From contig BMAT01001843.1 of the NCBI GenBank assembly GCA_019649035.1, positions 319,042 to 383,041 on the forward strand: DNA of 64,000 nucleotides, read 5' to 3'. The notes below the pieces were generated by a model. That model was not told where the DNA came from. It saw nothing but the letters and a program-made list of their open reading frames with translations, and made no database searches. Made by a program: the position numbers and the translations under genes. Numbering within the stretch: the stretch's first letter is position 1; every line of letters starts with the position of its first letter. Of this stretch, positions 46,308 through 59,100 are shown piece after piece. Origin of the DNA: Elysia marginata (Eukaryota; Mollusca; Gastropoda; Plakobranchidae).

Positions 46308-48110
46308 TGAAAGATTTGTAAATTCTGTCTTGTAAACGTTCACTTGCAGATTGTATTTTTCTAAAACTTTACCTAAGTTTTTACTTCTTCTATGTCTATG
46401 TCCTGAAAAGCAACGAAGTCGACGTCGTCTGCGTACGCTATATCTCTTGGCAACACTTTTTCAAGTGGAGTCGAAGGTTTGGGCAGGACTGGTCTTACTT
46501 CTTTAAGAGCGTGTTCCAGGTAGATTGTGAACAGGACGGGACTGAGGCTATCCCCTTGTGGGGTGCCGACGTTGCTGAAGAAAGGTTTCTTTTCAGTTGC
46601 TCCAATTATTTTCGTATCGATAATGGTGTTGCTCAGAAGAAATCGTATAATTCTGTGTTCATCTTCGTTGACAATGTCTTTTAGTATCTTTAACAGGGTT
46701 TCTCTGTTTATCGTGTCAAAGGCTGCTGACATGTCAATCCCAGCGATCTTGATTGCTATGTTCTCTATGTTGACCTTCGCTGCCAGCCATTTGTGTGTCC
46801 ATGCGACATCTGACGTACTTCGGTTTGGTCGAAAACCACTTTGACTGTGTGATAGATACTGCTCAACATGAGGTCTGATTCTTTCCAATACTATCTTAGA
46901 TAGGGCTTTTCGTAAGGTATTTAGGAGCGTTATAGGTCTTAAGTTTTTGGGTGGTCCTTTCGGTTTTCCTGGTTTCGGAATTGCGATTAGCTCCCCTGCG
47001 TTAATGTCCAAGTTTTCATGTCTCTCGAATGTCTGGTTTAATATTTTTGCAATTTGTTCATTTAGTTCTTGTGTACCGTATTTTAGTAATTCTGCATGAA
47101 TTCCATCTTCGCCCGGTGCTCTGTTGTTGTTGAGATTATCAAAGCTCTTCTTGACCTCTTCTTTTGTAATGGGTTGGTGTAGCTTTCTCGGCGATCCAGT
47201 AAATGCCTCGATTTCAGTTGCTGTTTCTGTTTGGAATTTCTCTTTGAAGAAACTAGCTATTATGTTGAGTGTGTCGTTTGGGTTTATAGCTAGTTTCCCA
47301 TTGGTGTCTTCTACTTTCAAATTTTCTTGCTGCTTTTTGTTAAGTTCTTTGACGGCTTTGAACATAGAATGGCCATTGTGCGCGTTGTTAATTTCATCTG
47401 CCTTTCTACCAAGTTCTGTCTCTCTTTGTTTCAATACTAATTTTCTGATATTGTGCAATACTGAGTTTCTTTCTCTTTTTAATTTTGCCCTCTTCTGTTC
47501 GCATTTACAGTTTTCTATCTGTATTCGAATGTTCTTATGCTTTGTTGATAATTCCTGGATTACTGAGTTTGGTGTACGATTTGGCTTGTTGTGTGTTCTT
47601 ACTCCTGTGCTCGACTCGGCTGATTTGAGTATGGCAGGCTGAATATTTTTCCACTGGAAATTGGGTGGTGAGTCTCGTTGAGTGTGTTCTTGTGTAATTT
47701 TGTCTAATTCTTTGTTTAAGTTGGTTTGGTAGGTCTCTTACAGCTGGCGAGGTCTACTAAGTTTGACACATTTATTGGCGTGCTGTTGTTACCGTTTTTC
47801 CTTTTCGGCCAAACTCTATGTCCCTCTATTTTAAAGCTTGTTTTTACCAATTTGTGGTCACTAGTAAGTGTAGTTCCTCCATACGAACGAGCATTTGTTA
47901 ATAAATTTTTATGCCTTTGTTGGCATATTATAAAGTCAATTTGGTTGTAGATGTTAATCGTTTCTCCTGTTGTTTTGTCTTTTCTTTGTCCTGCCCACGT
48001 CGTGATGTGTATAGACGGGTGGTTAAATGCACTGTTTGTGACGAAAAGTTGTTTCTCTTCACAAAAGAGGACATACAAAACCGAACGCACTTGCCCAACA
48101 CTGCATTAAT
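46308..48110 (-). mobile_element. Non-LTR retrotransposon (APE endonuclease C-terminus + RT), mostly open
   Basis: The minus strand carries the end of an APE endonuclease (48090-47740: FVTNSAFNHPSIHITTWAGQ, IYNQIDFIICQQRH, and SDHKLV). A connecting and RT frame follows, open from about 47738 to 46373. RT landmarks: NNNRAPGEDGIHAELL, RPITLLNTLRKALSKIVLER, SGFRPNRSTSDVAWTHKWL, DMSAAFDTINRETLL, GTPQGDSLSPVLF and YADDVDFV with the catalytic DD. One frameshift, at about 47735, separates the endonuclease and RT frames, and the frame ends just after YADD. The 5' end is truncated (no endonuclease N-terminus) and the 3' end lies in or beyond the gap. It is the best-preserved LINE in the window. The clade is not assigned. 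Confidence 0.85.
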
Positions 48111-50191
48111 TAACAAATTGACAAACATCTGGAATAACGGAAACAAAACAAACAAAAAAAAAGCAAAAGGCTGACTACAGATTAATCTTTCAGTAACCCT
48201 AGACAAAGATCTCAAAAACCTTTCTACCATGATTACTGGATGACTACGCCACAATGCAGAGGTGGGCAGTCCTCATCGTAGAGATAGTAAACTGGAGCTG
48301 CCTGAGGATGTTTTTACAACAAAAAAAACTCGTGCAAAATAAGAGATTGAGAGAGAGAAAGATTGAGGAAGTATAGAGAGGAAGAGAGTGATCGAAAAAA
48401 GAGAGAGTAAGAGATCTAAGTAGAGAAAGAAAACGAGAGAGATCAATGTTGAGAGAGAAAGCAACTTTGTTGTGAAAACAGCGCTAGTTATCAGAAGACT
48501 TCAATTGGATGCTGAGCATTCAATACTTAAAGCAACTTAGGCGATGTAAAACACTAAAGGCGAAGATACAGATTAGCCTCACATTGATTTGATTAATGTT
48601 ACAATATGGAGACAATTTAAAGTCACGCTGGTATCATTAAAATTTCCAAAGACAGGAGAAGATTCTGACAACGTGCAAAGATGATTTTAAAAACCGCGTC
48701 TAATCTTTTCAACTTTCAAACGCGAAACCGAAAAATTTCAATACCCCAAAGTTTAGACGTAAGCGAAGCACCTGTGATGTTACATGAAAAATCCCAACAT
48801 TATTGTATCCCTGTTAATTCTATAATCAAGGTGGAAACTATTTGGACATAATTTATAATCAAACAAAATCCACCCATCCCGGCACAAAGAGCAATGACGC
48901 ATTGCTTCAGCAAACACATTAAAAGAACGAGGGTAGACCACTAACATTAACAACACTAATATTCATAACCCTAAACAGCGACTTTAAGAAACTCCAACAT
49001 AAAGCCACCAAATTCACCTCACACAAAGACTTGAATAATTCGCAAAATCATACAGAACCGACAAGAGTGGACCTATCTCATCTCGGGGATAGAGAGAACA
49101 GCCGAATCGTAAAGCTGCAATATCGGACGATGCTGCTTGCGAAGGTCAGGCCATTTCGTGTGCGCTAACATACAGCACCGCATAAATACGCGTGAATGTG
49201 CGGCGTCAATTGATTAAATGTGTGCATCGAAATTTTTATTTTTCAAATGAATATGACTAAGGCCATGACTAGTTTTAGATAGATAATATTTTAAAAACAT
49301 TCATTTGCGTTATTCTAATCGTCATTTTTCTAAAAGGCTAAGTTCACTAGCCTTGCAAAAGTCACTTTTCCGCAAAAAAAAAGTATTGCTGATGTGCTTT
49401 TACACGCTATATGAATAATAATTATAGTCTAACCAACCCCTAAATGTTATCGTTGGAACAAAATACAACTGACAATTTCCTCCATAAATCAACAAAATAC
49501 TGAGCAGGAAGTTCGTTTTTTTAACAACAAACAGCCCCAATGTGACTGAGCAGGTTTTCCAAGTGTGATCTTGGTAGGGTTACCTTCCTCACACAGCCTA
49601 TCGGTTGCCTGCTTCAAATAAAAAAATCTCAACGAACTGGTCTAGGGTTTACATTAAGCCCTAAAGCCCTAATAAGAATTGGGCACAACCTCCAAAAAGT
49701 GGCAAATCCCAAAGTTTCCAAAAATGAATACTAAAGTTATGAAAAAATGCGCGGAAACGTAGAAGAACCCCCCCCCCCCCCTTAAAATGATAAAATTTTC
49801 GGCAAATTTCAAACGACTGTTCACAATCATTATAGCCGTAAACTTGCCGATGCCATAAAACTTGAATAACGTTAGTAAAATTAGTTCTCCTTTAGATCTT
49901 AAGCCTATTGAACTGAGCTCAATCCGTTTCAGAGTCACTGAGTTATGTCCCTTTCAGGAACTAAATGTGTATGCGCTTCCTTGTTGCTACAACTTCACAA
50001 TTCGTTGACTGATCTGCTACTAGATATTAGATCTACAACTGGGCAGAATACTGCACGATAGATGGATTCTTCAACTGTAAAATTCTCCAAATTATAATGA
50101 GAAATAAGGATACTAAAGATCTGAAAGTGATAAAAGCACCAAACGAAAACTTCTGAACATTTTGGCTACATGCACTAGTTTAACAGACAAG
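48111..50191. other. Intergenic region upstream of DOCK
   Basis: No gene was recognised. It contains a purine-rich GA tract (48335-48465) and a run of 14 C (49768-49781). The rest is AT-rich DNA with only short frames. The DOCK promoter should lie at the right-hand end, where CTAGATCTAG-type words begin after the first exon. Confidence 0.5.
48335..48465. repeat. GA-rich (purine) tract
   Basis: Dense GAGA/GAAA composition on the plus strand (gagagagaaa, ggaagagagt, gagagagatc). A low-complexity polypurine stretch. Confidence 0.8.
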
Positions 50192-53100
50192 ATGATTTGG
50201 AAGAAAACGGACAGTCGAACAAAGCTTGGAGTTGGTATGTTAAAATTGTACTAGATCTAGATCTAGATGCTCTACAGATTCTAAATGTAACCTGACTCTG
50301 TGAGCATAGATCTAAGTTCCCTAGAATTTGAATATTTGACGAGGAAGTACAAATTAATTAGAAAATGTAGTTATTCTGGGTCGTAGGCCTACTGTTATGA
50401 TAGTAATTTGCGGCACAATCTAAAAGTTGCTAAGAAAATAAGATTCCCTTTGAAAAACTGAAGCCACAAAAATTAAGCTTCGGTTATAGATCTAGATGTA
50501 GAACTAATTTTAAGCTACTTTAAATTTTAAAGATCTAAATCCTTGATTTTTTTTTTATCATTTGGTAAAATGGTAGGCCTATTTGTTGCATTCTAGATTT
50601 CTGTGAAAGTTTGAATCATACTTTAGGCATACTTTTTTTTTTCAAGGAAATTATTTAAATTACTAGATTACTCAAGTCAACCAACATTATCTTGATTATG
50701 TCTCCTATCCAGGTGAAATAAGATATGAAAAAAAAAATCCATTTAATGCCTATGTTTAGCTATTTCTCTTAAATTTTTAATTGATCAACTAAAGTTTTAA
50801 TCTTTACACAAAAATAATCTTGTATTTTTAAAACTAGATAAGTTTCAGACTAAAGAAAATGAACATCATTTTATTTTTTTTTTTCAAACCTTATTGCATA
50901 AACTGCTTTTCTTATTTCCTGTTCTTTGCATTTCAGCAATTTACAATTTCAAGCAAAAAGGAGAGCACAGAATTTCACTTGATATTGGTGATACAGTTCA
51001 CATCCTAGAAGAAACAGATGGTAAAAACTTGTGAAACAAACATTTTTATGAAGCAAATTTGCTATACTTCATTTCTGTAAAACAAAGTTCTCTTTGAATG
51101 ACAATATAATTTTATTTTTGTATTTTTCATTTATGCCTACCAAGTAAAATGCTTTTACAAAATCATACTTCTATTGTTCTAAGCTAAAAGTTTCATTGAA
51201 ATTAAACCAAAATTTTATGTCCTTGTTGACATTTGTCATTAGATTGAGTGGACTGCTTTACATAGCCTGTACATAGTATTGTAATTAAATCAATGTCTTT
51301 GTGGTTTGAATCTTTTGCAGATTGGTTCCGTGGATTTGCAGTAAAAGATAAAACCAAAAAGGGCATATTTCCTAGGAATTACATTTACATTAAAGAAGCC
51401 TCTGTTCATGTAAATGGGTAAGTGTTATAAAATACAATTAAACTAGATTGTGACAAATACAAGCAAATTAACTTTCCCACATTTACATGATTTAGCTATT
51501 TTTAAGTATAATAAATGCTTCCAAAACAATTTCTGAATTCACTGTAATAAAAGATTGCTTTTTACAGATTGCAAATTCATTGTTTAGAGACTTATAAAAT
51601 TTACTAATTTTATTCATTTTTTTTCTGCCACGACAATCGGTTTCCGTGGCAACCAAACATTGAACCAACATTGACTTGAGAAAATAATGAACTAAACATT
51701 TTTCTGTGAATTTTGCCCCCCCAAAAATTATTTTGAAACACATAAAAAATAAGATCTTATTCGAAGAAGAAAAAAAATACCTGTGGCTGACGCACTGGCC
51801 CTTAAGACACATCCCATAATGGTCTTGAAGGCACAAATGGGCCAAGGATACAGGGTTGTGAGTGAATAATCTAGATAGATATTTAGCATTGGATGACAAT
51901 AATGTATAATGTTACAAAGCCCATAGGTTTTACAGCAGACGATTGGCTTACGGGCCCCATGATCCCACCAATGTGTCTATTTTAAAATGGCCATCATGGA
52001 TTTTGACCCATATGTGGTTCGTTCTCCTGAACAAGCCTGTAATGCATGGTCTCTAATGTTAAACTTATAAATACACCTGACTTGATATGCCCTGTCTATA
52101 GAGTACCTGACAACTACACCCATTGGGCTTAGAATCTCGGAAACTAGACATAGAAAAACATAAAAAAAAAAAGAAAAAGCAAAACGATCACCTTGTGTTT
52201 GAATCTTATGTTCAAGTTTGTGTCCAAATAGTTCAGGCAAAATTCAAATAATAAAAGTTTTGGCCTAGGTCTAGACTGAAGGTGGGAAAGTAGAGTAGAC
52301 CACTGAACAATCATGAACAAAATTTAAATGGAAACACATAAAACGACAACACATCTGTTGGTAGCATTTAGGTATGTTTGTAAATGTTAAGATATATGCA
52401 CTTTTTTCCTAGTTACTTCATGTGTTTAATAAAGCTCCTTTGGAAGTTTGAATGAAGGCATGCACAATATGGCAGATAGCGCAGCAAAGGCTGTTGGCCC
52501 AGAAAATTTTGCTGCAGGAAGGTTAAACCATTGACAAGCTGTACAGAATGTCCTATGCAACTTGCAAAATTATTACTTATTTTTAGATATTTGTATAGAG
52601 CTGCCAAACCAGTTTAAGTTTGTGCTCTAGGTGCTTTGAAATATGATTCTGTACAATTGTTATTAAAAATGAAAGTACAGTAGTATTCGGTTAAACGCAC
52701 GGTACTTGGGAGCCTCATATAGCGCGTGTTTATGAGATGCGTGCATTTATAAAAAGTAGTAAAAATTACTAGATCTAGTTACTTTCCTTTAGATTAAAAA
52801 GAGAGAATAAAAATCAAATTGTTTCCCTGGACCACGCAAATTGAAATAGTATAGACAAGAACATCAAGTAATGTTTGTCTTGTAACCTAGTGGTGTATCA
52901 CTTTATGTAAGCTGATTTGGCTTAGCAATTATCGCATTGCAACCATCCATCCATTTGTTGACCAAAGAGGGGAGGCGCGTGGTCGAGCTGAACACTATAG
53001 TATAAGAGCTATTGAAAGCTAGCCTACCAAACTTTACATTACCTGTCAGTGCGGTATGGGTGGAGTAATTGTTGCATCAGCTTGTTGTGCTCTAAGGTCT

Positions 53101-56100
53101 ATACAAACCATGCCCACGTGACAGGCCTTTGTCCACCTTTTACCCTCCATGCCTCCCTATTGACACCCCTGCCCCTAAGCCTTCCCAACCCAAACGTGCA
53201 AATATAGCATGGTAGTGGTGACAACGAAGGAAGATGAGGATCCCTGCTGTGTGATTCTGGCTTTTCCCGCACGCCTGTGTGGTTGCCTGATCCACTAGTT
53301 TTTAAAGATTTCATAATTCATGGCGTGCGTTTAGACGATGTTGCGTGTGTTTAGGGTATACTGATCATATAGAAGAAAATCGGTCATAGCGATTGGGCGT
53401 TAGTTAAACCGTAGCGTGCATTTATCTGACGTGCATTTAACCAGATACTACTGTATATGGAAACATACAAAATAAAAGGGCATTCTACAATATAAGAGGA
53501 CATTTTTGCATTATACAAAAACAAACAAAAAGCTTGAATATAATATGAAGTACATGGCATATTGTTGCTGACACCTTTTTGGTGGGTTTTTACATTTAGA
53601 AACAGTCGAGTAAGTTAAAATCAAGAAAATTTAACTTGTGAGTTTCCACATATTTGTAACTGCACTTAGTAATGCATGATAAATTAGGCTTGGGCAAGAT
53701 TTTGACCTTGCAGCATATAATGTTAAAAAAGTAAAAGCAGTGTTTTGTATTTATTTCCATTAAACTTCTTTTTTGTTTTTTCAGACCACATGAAACTGTA
53801 AGCAGCAAAGAATACCCTTTGGTTATTGAGCTGACCAATGTCTTGAGAGAATGGCATGCAATATGGAGGCACATGTTTGCGGTAATTATGATAATTTGCA
53901 GTTTTGACAATCCACTTTATTTATGATGAGTATGAGGCACATGCAAGTAGTTAATGAGGCATTTAACATAGGAAAGGGATGCTCAAGAATCGAATTGCGA
54001 ATTACAAAATTTGCTTCTCTCTTTCAAAGGCTCAATAAAAAAAAAACAACTTGAGATCATGTGGATAATGCTTCCTTCTGTGTAGCATGTTAATTTTAGT
54101 ACTGAAATTATTTTGTCCGTATCTATTTATGTCTACTTACCTTTACTGAAACCAATAAGAAAAATGACTGGCAGATTTGTTATTATTTAAGACTTCCTAA
54201 CTATATATATTAAGCAAATTTTTTTTATTTTGAGTATCTTATAACTGCACGATGTCTCCAGGAAAGAAACCCCCAGATGGAGGTACTGCAGGATATGATT
54301 GAAGATCTTCTTGCATGGAGGAAGAAAATATTGGCAAAAATTTTCACTGTGGTAACAAACATATTCTTTTTTTATAATAACTTTTAAAGAAATATCTTCA
54401 GTCGCCTAGATTACCTGCATGTCTCTGTGCTTATTAGTGTAATAAATGAAAAGAATGTTAAAAGCTTTACAGTTCAATAATCTAGAGAAGGAAAAAAAAT
54501 GTCGCCTCTAAGAAAAAATTTTGTTTGTCTTTGATTCAACAAAAATTTTTTCGTCAAGCCATCATATCTTAACATTATTAATAAAATATGTTTTGAATAA
54601 ATTAACCCCTCTCGCTGTAGGTATTTGAACTCCTTACTCTTTACCATTTATTTTTACTTGGCAGTATGTATATTTATTTTGTAGTTTTTTATTGTTAATA
54701 TTTGAAGTTGACTTGATTAGTATACAGAGCTCTAAGACAACATTCAATTGGCCAGAGATATTTCCCTCTAAAAATTTTAAGAGAATAAGTTTTAATATTA
54801 AATAAAAACTTTCACAGGATGAGCTCAAGCAATCACAACAGAAAGTAACATCTCTTATTGACAAAGGAAATGCCTTGCTCAAGCTCGATTTGGTGGTGCG
54901 AGATGGGGAAGGCAATGTTTTAAATCCAGAGAAAAGTAGCATCATTGAAATCTACAAACAGGTGTGCATTTTAGACAATTGTTAGAAAAATGGTTTGCTG
55001 ATTGTTGCACATTTATATATATATTTTCACCCTGCCATGTTATGATAGGTCAGGGTGCTTACTTTTTTTCCTCCTGCAAATAAATAAAATCGAACTTAAA
55101 AAACTATGAATCATCTACAATGAAATCAATGTCAAGTGTTTTTCATGATTTAAGGTAATATTCAAGTCAACCAAGCACCCAAATTCGAGGCAGTTTTAGT
55201 CTCCTAGATTTGTTTTTTTTTTTTGAGTAAATTTGAAATTCATAAACATCTGAATATGGTATCTTCAAAATGTTAATGCCATCAATTGGGAAGATGAATA
55301 GTAATTTGCTTTAGAGGTTTTCTCTCCTTCCAAATGATTCAAGCAAATGCAATATACAGTTTTAAGATATTTTTAATGGTTTTTTTTTCAGCATGTTGAG
55401 GCAGCAGAAAGAATACACAAAGAAATGGTAGGTACTTTTGTTTTGTAAAACAGTGTTTGGCATTATAAACCTTATCTTCCAGTTATTAAAGTTAAGGTTT
55501 AAAAATTTTACAACAAACTCTAATGAATTTTAAAATACTCTGAGGTGTAAGAATACACAAGAAAGGATGAGTGAGTCCAGATACAATTTTAATAGAATTT
55601 TGTATTTCTAGAAAATGAGTCCTTCAAAATATGAAATAGTTTCAATTTTTTATTCATTGCTGTATTTACTGCTCCCTTCTTTTGGTTCTTAAATTTTAAA
55701 TCTCTCTCCTTTTTACCCATAATAACTCTGCTAATAGACATTATTTTTGCAGCAGCATAAACGAGAAAGTGACATTGAAAGAAGACCCAACTGGCCATCA
55801 TCTTTCAACCTGTATGTTGTGCTGAGAAATGTGGTCTGCAAGATAGGGGAAGATTCAGACATTATGATGAATCTGTTTGATGCCAAAGAGGAAAAGTTTA
55901 TAAGGTATAGTAACAACAATGACAAAAAAAAAAATAAAGAAACAACTACAATAATACATGTAATATTAACAATGAAATACAGGTTTAAAACACCTGTCAG
56001 CTTTATTGCTCGATGGTGAATAATAGATACTAGAACACAAGCATCTTCCTGTTTTGTGTGAGGCACCACAGATTTTTCCTTGAGATCTTAATTAGTCTAG

Positions 56101-59100
56101 ATCTAATATTAGGGATCGTAAATTTTCATTTAGGCACAGATTGCTCATCAGGTGCATGTTTGCAAAATTTAGGAAAAATATGATAACTAAGAGTATTTGT
56201 TTTTTTTTTTTTGTAAAAACATTTTGTAGAAAATGTTAGAGTTTGTAGTCATTACTGTCTTTTCTAGTATCTCATTCTTCATACCCTAAAAGAAAATTAA
56301 GTTTGTTATGTTTTTCATAAAACATTTATTTTGTGGATGTTTTGAATGGATCTTGGTAGTCTGGATAGCTTTAAAAACATAGTAGTTATGAGCCTTAACT
56401 TTGAATGCAACTTTCTCAAAGCAAGTTTGAAATAAATCTAAATAATGAAATGTGTATGCCCATATCTCTACTCCTATTAATAATTTATGTGTGCAAATGC
56501 CTAATTGTTCAGAATTATATGGACTTGCAATGTCCAAAATCTGAAATGTGGCTGAAAACTGGGGGTTGAATCACATATTGAATGAATATATGAGTGTTTA
56601 TTTTTTTCCCTCACTTTTATGCACAGAATGCACAATTATCATTGTTACACTAAAGTTTGACCAGACATGTTTGAAAGTAAAGTATGTCATAGCATAAAAA
56701 TCTTTATTTCTCTCTTTATCAAGTTAAGAGCGTCTATTTTTGCTCAACATAAATTTTGTCTTTTCCACAGTGAAAACTATCTTGTAAAATGGGGAAAACA
56801 GGGAGTGCCTAAAGACATAGACATGCGAAACAACTTCAGAGTTGTTTTTACAGTAAGTACAGTTAAATGCGAGACATCAGTAACGATAATAAATGCTTTG
56901 TGACTAAAAAATGAATCAAGTTGGGATAATGTTGAAATTGAGAGAGTTGACTTATTCATCCACTGAGCCAATATTTTACAAAAATTACTTTATGATACAT
57001 CACGAGGGTTGGTTGGAAACTAATATAAAAATTGACAAAATTTTTGAATTCATTAACATTATAAAAACCTGTAAATGGTGTGTTAAATCCTATTAAACCC
57101 TTATTATCTGCATTAAATCTCAGGCCTCATTGGATGCCCTATATAGGTTGGACAAAAACAAAATGCGTCCCCCTTGTTGATAGTTGGTCAAAGATAGAGG
57201 TCAAAGAAGTTGTTGTATTTCCTCAGGCAAATGGAAAAAGTCCTATTGAAATTCAATGAGAAATTATTGCCACATATGGTGAAAATGCTTTGAGCAAAAA
57301 TTAACTCTCTTCCTTCCTCTTCTATATATTTCGATTGCGCCATCAGTGAATAAATTAACTATTTGTCATTGAATGAAACCAGAAACTTATTTCCTATGAA
57401 TATTAAAAGCTAAATATACCCTCAGAAATCAACAGAAACATTTTGGTTTAATTTTGTACTGAGTTATTAGACCCAAAACTTTTGTTTCCTCGTTACCAGT
57501 CTACCGCTATCTTAAATGTAGTTAAAAATCATAATTGCCCATTTAAAAAAAAAATGGTTAAAATAAAAAATGAGATTTTTAAAGTTAAAAAATTTGATTT
57601 GGTCCAAGGTGGAGTTTTCTTTTTTGTTCATAATAATTTTTTTACATTATCCTATTTAATGGTGTGAAAAGTCTTTTTTTAGTAACAAAAGTAGGTCAAA
57701 ATATGATGTGAAATTATTATAAAAAAAACATTTTACATGAAAGCCCATTCATTTGCCATCAAAACGGTACATGACACTTAGGACTATCAACAGTTGCACT
57801 TGCGAAAAGCTGCTGTACAAAAAGTAGACTCTCAGATTTGTATTTGACTGCTAAAATAGTAGGGAAGGAAGAGAGTTTAGAGTTTTTAAAGGAGCTTTCA
57901 AACAACGAAGCTATCTATAAATGCTTTGTATTGGGAAGCAAATACTTCTGATTATAGTCCAGCTCATATTTTAAGCTCACCTTTACTCTATCTTTGTATT
58001 GATATTGTATGTTTACACAATATTTTAAGTTTAAAAGTTGGAGATATGGTATACCCTTTCTGTGTTATTATGAAAAGGTAATTAGAATTAGGTTTCTAAT
58101 TTACAATCTATTGGCTGATAATATTAATGTTCTGAAACAATTATTGATTTCATGCATGCTCTTTTTATTCTAACAGGACCTTGGGACAAAAGACAGAAGC
58201 AGGGAGAAAGTCTACTTGGTCTTTCAAATTATAAGGATAGGTAAATTTAAATACAACCGTTCAAGGAGTCACATCTGCTCCAATATAACGTCAAGGTTGT
58301 GAACTGGTGTGGAGGTAGAAGCATGTAAAAAAGAATATCTTGTGAATCCCTTTTTTTCACTTGATTCAGGCTGGAAATACACATAAACTCAACTAATTTT
58401 TTAAAGAGAGTTAGCTTCGCAAAAAAAGAATATTTTTTTTTAACTAGGCTTTGTGTATTGAAAAAACTTTGAAAGAAATTTTTACAAAATTGAATTCACG
58501 GTAAAAAAAACCTCCCCATCTTTCTTTAGTGAAAATGTATCAATGTAGATGCATATGTTTAAAAAGCTTTGTAATGTTATTGGAAATACAAGTCTGTTTT
58601 TTTTTGTTTCTTAGATAAACTGTCCTACAAAATTGTAGCTAGTTCACTTAGCACATGAAAAATCAACTTTTTTTACAGGTGTCATGGACCCAAAGAATGT
58701 AGACAACCGAAAACAGACCCAAGGCATTCGCAGACCTTTTGGGGTTGCAGGTAAAATTTATTGCAGGAGATTTAGGCATGTTATCAATAGATAACTAATA
58801 AAAAATATATTTTTCATTCCTACAGAAATTAAATGACTAAATTTCCCTCTTTGATGTGTTTTGAAATATGAAAACTAAAATCTCCATTTCTATTCTAAAA
58901 GCACAAAATAATTTATTAAAAATGCCAGTTAGGCCTACAGTTAATTTTGATGCTTATCATGAAAATACAAAGATAAGACTATGAGTTCAATTTTCATAAA
59001 TCAAGCTTTAAGCAAAGAATTAAAAAAACAAAACCAACAAAATGATACTTCCAATGAAAAAAAAAGAAATTTCCTGTGGATATAATAAGTTGTATGAGAT

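Noticed and set aside
45702-46343. Long open frames across 45.7-46.3 kb on both strands
   Set aside because: They consist almost entirely of N from the assembly gap.
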